In this document: positions 1 to 8,681 of the stretch, in pieces | How positions within the stretch are numbered: the first letter of the stretch is position 1 | How the letters are laid out: every line of letters starts with the position of its first letter | DNA from: Cohnella sp. SGD-V74 | Lineage (GTDB): Bacteria; Bacillota; Bacilli; Paenibacillales; Paenibacillaceae | Reading direction: 5' to 3' | Length of the DNA stretch: 64,000 nt | Assembly (NCBI RefSeq): GCF_003001675.1 | Contig: NZ_PVYW01000001.1 | Span: forward strand, 496,001-560,000 | Notes under the pieces: generated by a model | What the model was told of the DNA's origin: nothing | What the model saw: only the letters and a program-made list of their open reading frames with translations | Database searches by the model: none | Made by a program: the position numbers and the translations under genes

Positions 1-1361
1 CTGAAATCCCCAGTTACGCGCAGATCGGAGGACAGGACGACCGCCTCGAAGTCGCCGGCCCGCGGCTCTCCCGGATACCCGGTCACCCTGACGTAACGAA
101 AGCCGTGGAACGTAAACTTCGGCTCGTACGTCTCTCCCGCCTCGTCTCCGCGCAGCACGTAGACGTCCCTCTGATCCTTGAACCTGCCGCGAATGTTGTT
201 CAAATAATTGCCCCGCTCGTCCAGCACCTCGCTGTGCTCCAGCACGACCTCCGCTCCGGCCTCTCCCTGCACGCGCATGCGGACTCTTCCGGCGCCGACC
301 TGGCCGAAATCGACCACCGTCTCGCCCAGCGGCGTGCGAATAATGCGTTCGGCGGCAAGCGTAAGGACGGCCCGCACCGGCTCGCCGTACGCCGCGACCA
401 GAACGCCGCGATCCCGCTCGACTTCGCGGACGGCGCTCCAATCCCGGTCGTCGTAGCCGGCCGTGCTCCAGCCCGGCTTCTCCAGCCGGGCGTCGTACCT
501 CTCCCCGATGAACAGGTCGGAGTAGACGTAAGGTCCGAACGAGCTTCTGAAGCCGTCGTCCGACACGACCGTCTGCCGCGAACCGTCCTCGTATTCGATT
601 TCGAGCTGGAGCAGCAGAGCCAACCGGTTGCCGTATTGGCAGTTGTCGCCCATCAGACCGACGCGTCCCGCGTACCAGCCGTCCGCAAGCGTCGCCCCGA
701 GCGCATTCGCTCCTTCTTCCACCAACTCCGTCACGTCGTATGTCTGCACCTGCAAATAGCGGTCGTAGGACGTCATCTCCGGAGCCAGCTCCTGATCGCC
801 GACCCGCCGGCCGTTCAGCTCCAGCTCGTAGATGCCGTGAGCCGTCGCATAGATGCGCGCCCGCCGGACGGCTCCCTTCGCCTCGAACCGCCTGCGCAGC
901 AGCGGGCAAGGCAGCAGCCGGCCGTAATCGGTCGGCGGCAGCTTCTTCGTCCGGTCGTAGAAGTCGAGCGGCGGCTCCTCGGCCACCGTCGTCTGCTCCG
1001 GCTCGATCCACTTCGCCGACCAATCCTCCGGCCCGAGCAGCCCCATCTCCCACCAGGCCGTCCCGCTCCATTCGGACGCTTCGCCGCGCTCGTCCCACAC
1101 CATGACCTGCCACTCGTATCGGCGCCGCGCGCGCAGCTTGGTCCCTTCGTAAGTATGGCCCGACGAGCTGCCGGACGCCGTCTTCCCCGTATCCCACACG
1201 ACCGTATCGCCGTCCGTCACCCGAATCCGGTACGCGGTCTGGCGCACTCCCCTTCTTGCGGCGCGCAGCTCCCAGCTTAATCTGGGCGCCTCGATGCCAA
1301 GACCGAGCGGATCGACCATGTATTCGCATCTTAAGCCGCTTACGCGAACATTTTCCGGCAT
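1..1361 (-). CDS. GH78 alpha-L-rhamnosidase, N-terminal part (cut by window edge)
   Basis: The reading frame runs from an ATG at 1361 to the left edge without a stop, giving about 453 residues of a larger enzyme. The start has an AGGGGGA ribosome site 6-7 bases upstream. The N-terminal fibronectin-like part (PLGLGIEAPRLSWEL, then a YRIRV strand) followed by a beta-sandwich with ADGWYAGRVG and later FTFHGFRYVRVTGYPG is the order seen in bacterial GH78 enzymes, which release terminal alpha-L-rhamnose from plant glycosides and polysaccharides. The catalytic (alpha/alpha)6 barrel lies outside the window. There is no signal peptide, so it should act in the cytoplasm on imported rhamnosides. It is the last visible gene of the kinase/regulator/transporter operon, 12 bases after the permease stop. 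Family assignment is by recognition; the exact substrate is inferred. Confidence 0.88.
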   Translation of the reverse strand, partial: MPENVRVSGLRCEYMVDPLGLGIEAPRLSWELRAARRGVRQTAYRIRVTDGDTVVWDTGKTASGSSSGHTYEGTKLRARRRYEWQVMVWDERGEASEWSGTAWWEMGLLGPEDWSAKWIEPEQTTVAEEPPLDFYDRTKKLPPTDYGRLLPCPLLRRRFEAKGAVRRARIYATAHGIYELELNGRRVGDQELAPEMTSYDRYLQVQTYDVTELVEEGANALGATLADGWYAGRVGLMGDNCQYGNRLALLLQLEIEYEDGSRQTVVSDDGFRSSFGPYVYSDLFIGERYDARLEKPGWSTAGYDDRDWSAVREVERDRGVLVAAYGEPVRAVLTLAAERIIRTPLGETVVDFGQVGAGRVRMRVQGEAGAEVVLEHSEVLDERGNYLNNIRGRFKDQRDVYVLRGDEAGETYEPKFTFHGFRYVRVTGYPGEPRAGDFEAVVLSSDLRVTGDF

Positions 1362-1373
1362 ATCCGATTCCCC

Positions 1374-2192
1374 CTATCCTTTAACCGCTCCGCTGGCGAT
1401 CCCCTGAATAAAATGCTTCTGCAGCGCCAGGAACAGCGCAATCAGCGGCAGCGATCCGATCACGACGGCGGCGAAAATGAGCACCCAGTTGTTCGTATAC
1501 TCGCTCGTGAACGAGTAGAGCGACAGCGGAATATTGCGCATCGCCTTGCTTTGCAGGAACAGCAGCGGAATGAAGAAGTCGTTCCAAATAAACAGGCTCT
1601 TGATGATGACTACGGTCGACGTGATCGGCTTGACGAGCGGGAACAGAATTTTCCAGAACGTCCGAAACGGACCGCTGCCGTCGATCTGCGCCGACTCCTC
1701 CAGCTCGCGGGGCACCGTCTTGAAGAACGAGACGTACAGGAACACCGCGAACGGAATTCCCGTGGCGATGTACACCGCGATCGCTCCGGGATATTTTCCG
1801 ATCAGATTCAAGCCGTTAAGCAGCTTGTACAGCGGAATCATCGCGAGTTGGAACGGCACCATGATGCCCGCCAGAAAATAGACGTAGAGAGCGCCCGACC
1901 ATCTGTCCGTTCGCCGCGCCAGCGGGTAGGCCGCCATCGAGCTGAAGACGACGATGAGAATAAGAGAAACTCCGGTAATCAAAATGCTGTTCAGAAACGC
2001 CTGCCCCATATTCGCCTGCTGCCAGGCGGTCCAATAGTTGGAGAACTTCAGCGTCTCCGGCCACTTCAGCGGTCCGTATTGCAAATCCGCAGGCGACTTG
2101 AGCGACATGGTCACGACCAGGTAAAAAGGGATCGCCACGATCATCGCCCAGAAAGCGAGGCCAAGAGGCGTTAGCAAGCGTCGCAAAATCAT
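1374..2192 (-). CDS. Carbohydrate ABC transporter permease, MalG type
   Basis: A 272-residue integral membrane protein with about six hydrophobic segments. The EAA loop, which contacts the ATPase, is visible as EESAQIDGSGPFRTFWKILFP around residues 165-185, and the C-terminus ends in GAVKG, typical of CUT1 sugar permeases of the MalG branch. It forms the translocation pore with the MalF-type permease encoded immediately upstream (one base between stop and start). No ATP-binding subunit is encoded nearby, so it probably uses a shared MsmX/UgpC-type ATPase encoded elsewhere (family knowledge). The cargo is inferred to be a rhamnose-containing oligosaccharide from the GH78 gene downstream. Confidence 0.95.
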   Translation of the reverse strand: MILRRLLTPLGLAFWAMIVAIPFYLVVTMSLKSPADLQYGPLKWPETLKFSNYWTAWQQANMGQAFLNSILITGVSLILIVVFSSMAAYPLARRTDRWSGALYVYFLAGIMVPFQLAMIPLYKLLNGLNLIGKYPGAIAVYIATGIPFAVFLYVSFFKTVPRELEESAQIDGSGPFRTFWKILFPLVKPITSTVVIIKSLFIWNDFFIPLLFLQSKAMRNIPLSLYSFTSEYTNNWVLIFAAVVIGSLPLIALFLALQKHFIQGIASGAVKG

Positions 2193-2193
2193 C

Positions 2194-3066
2194 TCAGTAT
2201 TCCACCTCTCTTCTGCGCAGCAAGGCGATCTGAACGAGAGAGAAGACGAGAATCATCGCAAACATTAGCAGCGCGATCGCGTTCGCGTACCCCATCCGGT
2301 TCAAGGCGAACGCCTGCCGGTACAGCATAACCGCGAGATTTTCCGTCGATCCTCCCGGACCGCCGTTGGTCATAATGAAGATGATGTCGAAAAGCTTAAG
2401 CCCCACGATCATCGTCACGACGATGTTCACCGTAAAAGCGGGAGCGACGAGCGGGAACGTAATGTTCTTGAAACGGCTGAACGCCCCGGCCCCGTCGATG
2501 TCGGCCGCCTCGTACATATCGCGCGGAATCGACTGCAGCCCCGCGACGTAAATGATCATGCTGAACGCCACCCACTGCCACAGATTCGCAGCAATGACGC
2601 TGTAGATCGCCAATCTGCGGTCGCCCAGCCAATCCTGCGCCCAGCCCGACAGACCGACAAACTCCAAAATCGTATTGATAACCCCGAACTGCGGATTGTA
2701 CATATAGCTCCAAATGTATCCGATCGCAAGCGGACTGAGCAGAGCCGGCAGCAGATACCAGGCGCGAAGCAGGCGCTGGACGAACCCGGTTTTCTGCAGG
2801 CCGAGGGCGAGCAGCAGGCCGATAACGTTCTGCAGCACGGTGACGAGCAGCGCGATGACCAGCGTGTTTTGCAGCCCTTTCCAGACGTCCTTGTCGTGCG
2901 CGAGCTTGCGGAAATTGTCCAAGCCGATAAAGTCGATCGTCGGGCTCAGCCCGTTCCAATCCGTCATGCTGTAATAGAAGCTGCTGAGCACCGGATACGC
3001 CAGAAAAATCGTAAAGACCAGAAATGCAGGCAGCAGGAAGACTCCGTCGATGCCAGTCCGTCTCAT
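2194..3066 (-). CDS. Carbohydrate ABC transporter permease, MalF type
   Basis: A 290-residue membrane protein with six predicted hydrophobic segments and an EAA loop (YEAADIDGAGAFSRFKNITFP, about residues 185-205). I chose the ATG at 3066 (MRRTGIDG) because AGGGGGGG sits five bases before it; an in-frame start 13 codons upstream has no such site. The extension would also add polar residues unusual at the front of this family. It partners the MalG-type permease that follows after one base. A 183-base gap separates it from the binding-protein gene upstream, in which I see no clear terminator. Confidence 0.94.
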   Translation of the reverse strand: MRRTGIDGVFLLPAFLVFTIFLAYPVLSSFYYSMTDWNGLSPTIDFIGLDNFRKLAHDKDVWKGLQNTLVIALLVTVLQNVIGLLLALGLQKTGFVQRLLRAWYLLPALLSPLAIGYIWSYMYNPQFGVINTILEFVGLSGWAQDWLGDRRLAIYSVIAANLWQWVAFSMIIYVAGLQSIPRDMYEAADIDGAGAFSRFKNITFPLVAPAFTVNIVVTMIVGLKLFDIIFIMTNGGPGGSTENLAVMLYRQAFALNRMGYANAIALLMFAMILVFSLVQIALLRRREVEY

Positions 3067-3249
3067 AGTGTCCCCCCCTGTGTTCATCGCGACTGCGCGC
3101 GTCAAGCGATTGCGGTTTGCGCCGTCCTTGGGTCCGGCGAGTCAACGTCCATAATTCATATTATTTAGATGAAAATAGTTGGTTTATGTCCCGCGCCGTT
3201 ACTCAACCCGGGCGCAAACCGGATGATTCGCGCCCGCAGTCAATCTAAT

Positions 3250-4536
3250 CTACTTGTTGCCTTCCTTGTACGCCTCGTCCATCTTCGCGAGCATGTCGTT
3301 TACGCTTCCGCCGGCGAATACGCCCTGGATGCCGACGAACATTTGCGGCTGCACGGCGGCGGGCCAGTTCTGGTCGAGGAACGCGTACGTTCCGACCTTC
3401 AGACTCGGCTCGATCTCCATCAGCGCCGCGTCCAGGCTCGGCGTCACGTCGTCGACGATGGAGAACGACTGGGTGGCGTCGAGAATCGTCTTCATGCTCT
3501 CGGGAGAAGCGACGAAATCGAGATACTTTCTGACCGCCTCCGGATGCTTCGTCTTGGCGTACGCTCCGGCGAACAGCGCCGGGCCGGTCGATACCCAGAT
3601 CGGCTCGCCCGCTTCCACGTACGGCAGAGGGAACATGCCCCACTCCAGCTCGGGATTGGCCGCCTTCAGCGCCGGTACGACCGCATTCAGGCTGACCGTC
3701 ATCGCCACCTTGCCAGAGCTCATCAGCTGCAGCACTTGATCGTTGGCCGTGCCGAGAACGCCTTTGTTCGTCAAGCCTTGCTTTTCCAGATCGACGTAGT
3801 CCGCCATCATCTTCTCCCAGGCGGAGCCGACGAACGTCGCCTTGCCTTCGGCCATCTGTCCGTCGAATTCGGGATTGTCGCGGTAGATCGCCGAAGCGGC
3901 CATCGCGTAAGGAATCAGTTGGGTGACGAACTGGTCCTTCAATCCGAGCCCGATCGGCGTTACGCCCGAATCCTTGATCTTATGCGCGGCATCCAGGAAC
4001 GACTGCCAATCCGTCGGAACGGCAAGGCCGAGGTCCTTGAAAATTTTCTTGTTGTAGATGACGCCGATAACGTTCTGGCTGCGCGGCAATCCGTATATTT
4101 TGCCGTCCTTGCTCGCCGAGCGAATCGCCCCCGGGGTGAGCCGCTGCACCCAAGGCTCGTCGCTGAGGTCCAGCAAGTATCCGGCGTTGACGAACGGGTC
4201 CTTCTTCGTGCCGGCGAATACGGTGAAAATGTCCGGCGCGTCCCCGGAGGCGAGCTTTGTCTTGATAACGGTTTCAAATTGGTCGACCGGAGCGCCCTCG
4301 TAATCGAGCCGGATGTTCGGATATTTCTCCTCGAACTTCCGATGGACCTCCTCCAGGTTCAGGTTCGCATTGTTGACCAGATACAGCTTCAGCGTAACGT
4401 TCTCTTCCTTGGGCTGCGAAGAGGAGCCGCTCGCTCCCGCTTCGGGAGCGTTCTGCCCCCCGCCCCCGCATCCCGCCACCAGCAGCGACAAAGTCAGACA
4501 CAGCGCGGCGAAGCCCGCTTTCGTGCGTTTGCGCAT
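3250..4536 (-). CDS. Sugar-binding lipoprotein (family 1 solute-binding protein)
   Basis: A 428-residue extracellular receptor for the two permeases downstream. The start at 4536 (MRKRTK) follows GGGAGGT by nine bases; the longer in-frame start six codons earlier lies inside the ribosome site. Residues 1-22 form a lipoprotein signal ending in the lipobox LVAGC, with Cys23 as lipidation site, then a Gly/Ser-rich linker. The mature part has the usual family-1 features: KLYLVNN early strand, KFEEKYPNIRL and DAPDIFTVFAG. It is followed in mRNA order by the MalF/MalG permeases and preceded by the kinase/regulator pair. The ligand is inferred to be a rhamnoside. Confidence 0.93.
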   Translation of the reverse strand: MRKRTKAGFAALCLTLSLLVAGCGGGGQNAPEAGASGSSSQPKEENVTLKLYLVNNANLNLEEVHRKFEEKYPNIRLDYEGAPVDQFETVIKTKLASGDAPDIFTVFAGTKKDPFVNAGYLLDLSDEPWVQRLTPGAIRSASKDGKIYGLPRSQNVIGVIYNKKIFKDLGLAVPTDWQSFLDAAHKIKDSGVTPIGLGLKDQFVTQLIPYAMAASAIYRDNPEFDGQMAEGKATFVGSAWEKMMADYVDLEKQGLTNKGVLGTANDQVLQLMSSGKVAMTVSLNAVVPALKAANPELEWGMFPLPYVEAGEPIWVSTGPALFAGAYAKTKHPEAVRKYLDFVASPESMKTILDATQSFSIVDDVTPSLDAALMEIEPSLKVGTYAFLDQNWPAAVQPQMFVGIQGVFAGGSVNDMLAKMDEAYKEGNK

Positions 4537-4619
4537 CTCTTGATGACCTCCCATTTGTTTTTGCTTGCCTGTGTCCCATTATAGGGAACGGGAGCGCGGC
4601 AGGCTTCCGGTTGTTTTGC

Positions 4620-6113
4620 TCAATTGGGGGGGACGATTTTGCGCGATTTTTGAAATTCCGAGGGCGTCATGCCGGTATGCTTCTTGAAAAGCTGGCTGAA
4701 ATATTTGCTGTCCTCGTAGCCGACGCGCGAACCGACCTCGATGACGCTGAGCGTCTCCGAAGCCAGCAGCAGCTTCGCCTGCTCCATGCGCACGTCGATC
4801 AGATAGTCCGAGAAGTTGACCCCGGCCTCCTTCTTGAACAAGCGGGACAGATGGCTGACGCTGATATGATGCTCCTTGGCGAAGCTGTGCAGAGAGTCGA
4901 TTCGGTCGTAAGAGCGGCGGATGTCGCCCATCAGCTTGCGCACAAGCGCTCTCGGCTCCTTGCCTCCGCCTCCCTGCTCCTCCAGCCAGTCGGTCAGCCG
5001 CTCTTCCAGCCAGTCGGACAGTTGGACGTATTCGACGGCCGTCTCGGTAATGTGCGCGATCGCTTCGGCTTCGGCGATCGCCGCGATTTTTCCGGGGAAC
5101 AGCTTGAACTGCAGCGCCGTAAACATGTCGCTTAGCAGCTGCGCCAGCGCCTTGGCCGGAAGCCGCAGCGTTCTCGCCTGCGAGACGATCCGGTCGACGG
5201 ACGGCCGAATTTGCTTGAAATCCCGTTTGGCCAGATGGGCCTCCAGCACCCGGATCGCATTCCATACGGTCGTCATGTCCGAGGCGCGTTCTCCGTCGAC
5301 GCCCGGAGAGGATAACGTGCTCGTCTCCAGTCGAACCTGCCGCTCCAGCAGCCCGATCGCCCGGCGGTAAGCGTCCTCCGGGCGCTCGGCTCCCTCCTTG
5401 GCGAAGACGATCGTATGCACGGGCAGCTTCGTCCGTCTGTACGTCTCTTGCAGCGACTCGATCGCTTCCCGGGCGGCCTGCTCCTCGCGGCTGCTGCCGC
5501 AAGAGAACAGCAGGCATTGCAGGTTGGGCTCGGGATATAAAATGCGCGGGTCGGCAGGACATGCGGCGATCGCCTGACACACCGACTCTTCGTGCCGCTC
5601 CCAGGCATGCCCCGACTTCCAGTTGCCGAGCAGCGAGATCGCCAGCAGCAGGGGGCCGGCCAGCTCCTCCCGTCCGTTCGCCGACCGGCCCTCCAGCGTG
5701 CGCACGAGCCGCCACTGCTCCTCGTCCCGGTCGAGCCGCCTTTTCTCCGTTAAGGTTTCCAGAACCGCGCCGACCGCATGCATAAGCTCCCGCCTCTTCA
5801 CCGGCTTGACGAGAAAATCCTTCACTCCGAGCTGCAGTCCGGTGCGCGCGTAAGCAAAATCGTCATAACCGCTAACGAGGATCGCTTCCGCGCCGGGACA
5901 GACGAGCTTGAACCGGCGAATGAACTCCAGCCCGTCCATTCCCGGCATACGTATGTCCGTTACGACAAGATCGGGACGAACCCGCTCGGCCAGCGCCAGC
6001 CCCTCCACTCCGTTCGGGGCGGAGAACACCGCATGCTCCGGTTCGTACTCCTTCAGCAGCAGCTCAAGCTCCTCCAGCGCGATCGGCTCGTCTTCGAGAA
6101 CCAAGATGTTCAT
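4620..6113 (-). CDS. AraC-type response regulator, YesN-like
   Basis: A 497-residue transcription factor. Residues 1-120 are a CheY-like receiver with the acidic pair Glu7/Asp8, phospho-acceptor Asp53 (VTDIRMPGMDG) and the conserved Lys near 103 (DFLVKPVKRRE). A long middle region of unknown fold follows. The last ~100 residues are a double helix-turn-helix of AraC type (HISVSHLSRLFKKEAGVNF, then EVGSRVGYEDSKYFSQLFKK and the closing TGMTPSEF). It is encoded directly downstream of its kinase (six bases between kinase stop and this start) and upstream of the sugar transporter, which is the typical YesM/YesN arrangement. It should activate the transporter/GH78 genes when its kinase detects the inducer. 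Confidence 0.95.
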   Translation of the reverse strand: MNILVLEDEPIALEELELLLKEYEPEHAVFSAPNGVEGLALAERVRPDLVVTDIRMPGMDGLEFIRRFKLVCPGAEAILVSGYDDFAYARTGLQLGVKDFLVKPVKRRELMHAVGAVLETLTEKRRLDRDEEQWRLVRTLEGRSANGREELAGPLLLAISLLGNWKSGHAWERHEESVCQAIAACPADPRILYPEPNLQCLLFSCGSSREEQAAREAIESLQETYRRTKLPVHTIVFAKEGAERPEDAYRRAIGLLERQVRLETSTLSSPGVDGERASDMTTVWNAIRVLEAHLAKRDFKQIRPSVDRIVSQARTLRLPAKALAQLLSDMFTALQFKLFPGKIAAIAEAEAIAHITETAVEYVQLSDWLEERLTDWLEEQGGGGKEPRALVRKLMGDIRRSYDRIDSLHSFAKEHHISVSHLSRLFKKEAGVNFSDYLIDVRMEQAKLLLASETLSVIEVGSRVGYEDSKYFSQLFKKHTGMTPSEFQKSRKIVPPN

Positions 6114-6119
6114 GATTGT

Positions 6120-8132
6120 CTACTCCTTCTCCCTGCCGGCTTGCGCATCGTTCGGCAGCCTTATCGTCACCTTCGTGCCGCCCTCCGGCGCGCTCTCGAT
6201 TCGCAGGCCGCAGGGCGATCCGAACAGCAGCCGGATTCGCTTGTGAATATTCATTAACCCGATGCCGGACTTCCCTTCCCGCGTCAGCTCCCGCTCCAGC
6301 TCCGCCACGCTGTCGTCCTGACGGAATGCCCGGTTGAATCGGACGACGAGCTCCTCCGGCATGCCCGGCCCCGTATCCGTAACCGCAATCTCCACGTCCA
6401 TCGCCGTCACGTTCTCCCGGTATGCCCCGCCTATGCCGGTCTCCGTCGCCGCGCTTTCCGCAGATTCATCTGTCTCCGTCGTTCCGCCTTCCGCAGTTCC
6501 GCCTGTCTCCGTCTTCCCGTTTTCCGCAATTCTGCCTGTCCGCGTCGCCGCGCCTCCCGCGCCTCCGCTTGTCTCGCTTTGCCCGCTTCCCGAAACCAAT
6601 CGAGCTTCCAGCCGCACCGTGCCGCCCTCGATCTTTTTCTCGATCCCGTGGAAGATCGCGTTCTCGACAAGAGGCTGCAGCGACAGCTTGGCCATCCGCA
6701 GCCGCAGCAGCGAATCCGGCACGTCCGCTTCGAACGCGAACCGGTCCTTGTAACGCATCTCCTGAATCCGGACGTAATGCCGCACATTCTCCAATTCCTT
6801 CTCCAGCGTCGTCGGCTCGTTCCAGCCCCTCATGCTGTAGCGGAACAAATCCGCCAAGTTTTCCGCCATATCCGCCACGTCATGAACGCCTTGCTTGCGG
6901 CTGAGCGCCTTCATAATATTAAGCGTGTTGAACAGCATATGAGGATTGATCTGGGCCTGAAGCGCCATCAGCTTGGCGTCCTTCTCCCTGAGCTCCAGCA
7001 GAAAAACTTGGTGGATCAGCCGGTCCACGCTTTCAAGCATCAGGTTGAACCCTCTGGACAGCCGTCCGGTCTCGTCCCGGTAGCTGCGTTCTTTCGCGCG
7101 CACCTTGAAGTCGCCCGTCTCCACCCGCTTCATGTTCTGCGCCAGGGCGGCAAGCGGACGACTGATGCCGGAGGCGAGCACGTACGAGGCCGCTCCGACG
7201 ACGCCGATCGCCAGCGCGATCGCGACTAGAATGAGGCCGCGGATGCTGTCCGATTGCTTCACGACGTCCGCGTGCGGCGCAAGCGCCACAATCGTCCACC
7301 CGCTGTAATCGGAACAGTTGCCCGAGAACAGATACCGCGTGCCCGCCCAATCCGCGCTCCCTTCCGGCTCCGTCGCCGCCGCGGCCAGTTCGTCCGGCAT
7401 CGTCCGCCCCGTCCATTCGTCCCCGCTGTCGTACAGAACGTTTCTACCTTCGTCCACCAGCATATAGCGCAGAGGCAGCGCGTCTTCCGCCTTGTCGACG
7501 CCGAGCAGGAGCGATTTCAGCGCCAATACGCTCATATCGATCTTCATATACCCCAGCCGCTGCCCGGGAAGCGAATACTGGAAGTCGTTGATCGGACGAA
7601 TCAGCGAGAAGACGAGCTGCGGATCTCTCAGCGCCATCGTCTCCGGTCCCGTCGGCCAGAAAAACATCGAAGGCTCGACCTCGTCCCCCAGCTGCGCGAA
7701 CCACGGCTCCTGCCTGACCGAATATTCGTTGGACGGCGCTCCGCCCTTCGACAGATTGAACAGCCGTCCGTCCTCCGCGAACAAATAAACGCCCTGAATA
7801 TACGGCCAAGGGGCCGTCAGTTGGACAAGCCGATGCGCAATCTCGTTATTGTCGTACTGAACGCCGTAATCCGACGTCGGCTGGCGCATAATGCGCTGAA
7901 TGATCGGATCGCCGAAGATGGCAAGAGAGAGCCTGTCCATATCCTTGGCGTACAAGTCCAGCGTAATCGTCATCTGCGCCAGCGACGTGTCCACGAGGTC
8001 GAGCGTCCGCTCCGTATAATCCCTTTTCATATGAAAATAAGTCAGTCCGCCCAAGACGGCCACGGCCACGACGAACAAACTCGTAAACGTAACCGCCATC
8101 TTCGTGCGCAGCCGCCAATCGTTCCACCGCAT
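6120..8132 (-). CDS. Sensor histidine kinase, YesM-like, with a low-complexity insert in the ATPase domain
   Basis: A 670-residue membrane kinase. Residues 12-33 form the first membrane segment, 34-295 a dCache-like extracellular sensor, 296-321 the second membrane segment, then HAMP (about 322-375). The His kinase domain has the phospho-acceptor His398 in QINPHMLFNTL. The GHKL ATPase shows the N box VENAIFHG (489-496), DTGPG (586-590) and GKSGIGL (620-626). Between N box and DTGPG there is an unusual stretch, residues about 513-574, rich in Gly, Ala, Thr and Glu, made of imperfect TETGGTAEGG-like repeats; relatives have a short loop there. The partner regulator follows after six bases. A cre-like site and the terminator of the upstream gene lie just before the start. 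Confidence 0.93.
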   Translation of the reverse strand: MRWNDWRLRTKMAVTFTSLFVVAVAVLGGLTYFHMKRDYTERTLDLVDTSLAQMTITLDLYAKDMDRLSLAIFGDPIIQRIMRQPTSDYGVQYDNNEIAHRLVQLTAPWPYIQGVYLFAEDGRLFNLSKGGAPSNEYSVRQEPWFAQLGDEVEPSMFFWPTGPETMALRDPQLVFSLIRPINDFQYSLPGQRLGYMKIDMSVLALKSLLLGVDKAEDALPLRYMLVDEGRNVLYDSGDEWTGRTMPDELAAAATEPEGSADWAGTRYLFSGNCSDYSGWTIVALAPHADVVKQSDSIRGLILVAIALAIGVVGAASYVLASGISRPLAALAQNMKRVETGDFKVRAKERSYRDETGRLSRGFNLMLESVDRLIHQVFLLELREKDAKLMALQAQINPHMLFNTLNIMKALSRKQGVHDVADMAENLADLFRYSMRGWNEPTTLEKELENVRHYVRIQEMRYKDRFAFEADVPDSLLRLRMAKLSLQPLVENAIFHGIEKKIEGGTVRLEARLVSGSGQSETSGGAGGAATRTGRIAENGKTETGGTAEGGTTETDESAESAATETGIGGAYRENVTAMDVEIAVTDTGPGMPEELVVRFNRAFRQDDSVAELERELTREGKSGIGLMNIHKRIRLLFGSPCGLRIESAPEGGTKVTIRLPNDAQAGREKE
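6411..6596 (-). repeat. Low-complexity repeat insert within the kinase ATPase domain
   Basis: These 186 bases encode residues about 513-574 of the kinase. They consist of degenerate repeats of roughly 24 bases whose plus-strand core reads like CGCCTGTCTCCGT with variants. The frame stays open and both flanking ATPase motifs are intact, so the insert is in frame. The repeated bases suggest expansion by slippage. Confidence 0.65.
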
Positions 8133-8189
8133 GGCCGAAGTCCCCCCTTGCCGTCCTGTCCATGCCGTTCTTTCTTTGATTTATTGTAG

Positions 8190-8203
8190 TGCAAGCGATG
8201 TCA
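8190..8203. promoter_or_regulatory. Candidate cre site (CcpA) before the rhamnoside operon
   Basis: TGCAAGCGATGTCA matches the cre consensus TGWNANCGNTNWCA at all but one fixed or W position. It lies 58-71 bases upstream of the kinase start, next to a TACAAT that could be the -10 element. Carbon catabolite repression of the first operon is therefore likely but inferred. Confidence 0.5.
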
Positions 8204-8252
8204 AAAAAATAGACCGCCAGCGGGAAGGTCCGTTACGAGTCTCCCTGCTGGC
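8203..8252 (-). terminator. Rho-independent terminator after the YjbR-type gene
   Basis: Read on the minus strand, GCCAGCAGGGA pairs with TCCCGCTGGC (one bulged A) across a 16-base loop and is followed, after GGTCTA, by seven T residues. It ends the transcript of the gene stopping at 8346. It abuts the promoter region of the following kinase operon, so the T-run may be part of both. Confidence 0.75.
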
Positions 8253-8345
8253 TGGCGAAGTTTCAGAAGAGAAGCGGCGGAGAAAATAAACCGAAGGGTA
8301 CCGAGAGGCTAGAGGAACAAAGGGGAATGCCGACAACGCGGAGTA

Positions 8346-8681
8346 TTATCCGACAAAGCGCTTTACGAGACTTTTGGGGGCGACCTGCATCCAAGCGCCT
8401 GCGAGCAGCGCGCGAAGCTCGTCCCGTTCGATCCGGTCGAGGCGGACGAAGACATAGGCAAGCTTGGCGTACTTCTCCGGAACTTTGAAAACGTCGGGAG
8501 CGGCCGAGACGCTGATCTCCCTCTCCTCCAAGGACATTTTCAACAGGGCCGTCACGCCGTCCGGCTGCTCGACGGCGAAGATTTTGCCCCGCACCCGGTA
8601 AGAGAGCTTATCCCAGTGAGCGTGCTCCTCCGCCTCCGGCAGCTCCAGCGCCAACCGGCGCAGCTCATCCGTAGTAACCAC
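8346..8681 (-). CDS. MmcQ/YjbR family protein
   Basis: A protein of 111 residues of the MmcQ/YjbR fold (PF04237-type), a small cyclophilin-like fold sometimes called DNA-binding although its function is not established. Typical features are the early LELPEAEEHAHWDKLSYRV, where the charged His/Trp patch precedes a beta strand, and the C-terminal VAPKSLVKRF. The start is taken as GTG at 8681, with GGGAGG five bases upstream; a longer frame to 8777 would overlap the preceding gene far more. It overlaps the VOC gene upstream by 17 bases, so the two are translationally coupled. A terminator follows. Confidence 0.82.
   Translation of the reverse strand: MVTTDELRRLALELPEAEEHAHWDKLSYRVRGKIFAVEQPDGVTALLKMSLEEREISVSAAPDVFKVPEKYAKLAYVFVRLDRIERDELRALLAGAWMQVAPKSLVKRFVG

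Noticed and set aside
105..1280. 391-codon plus-strand frame
   Set aside because: It lies opposite the GH78 gene, which has clear homology and a ribosome site; the plus frame is a GC-rich shadow.
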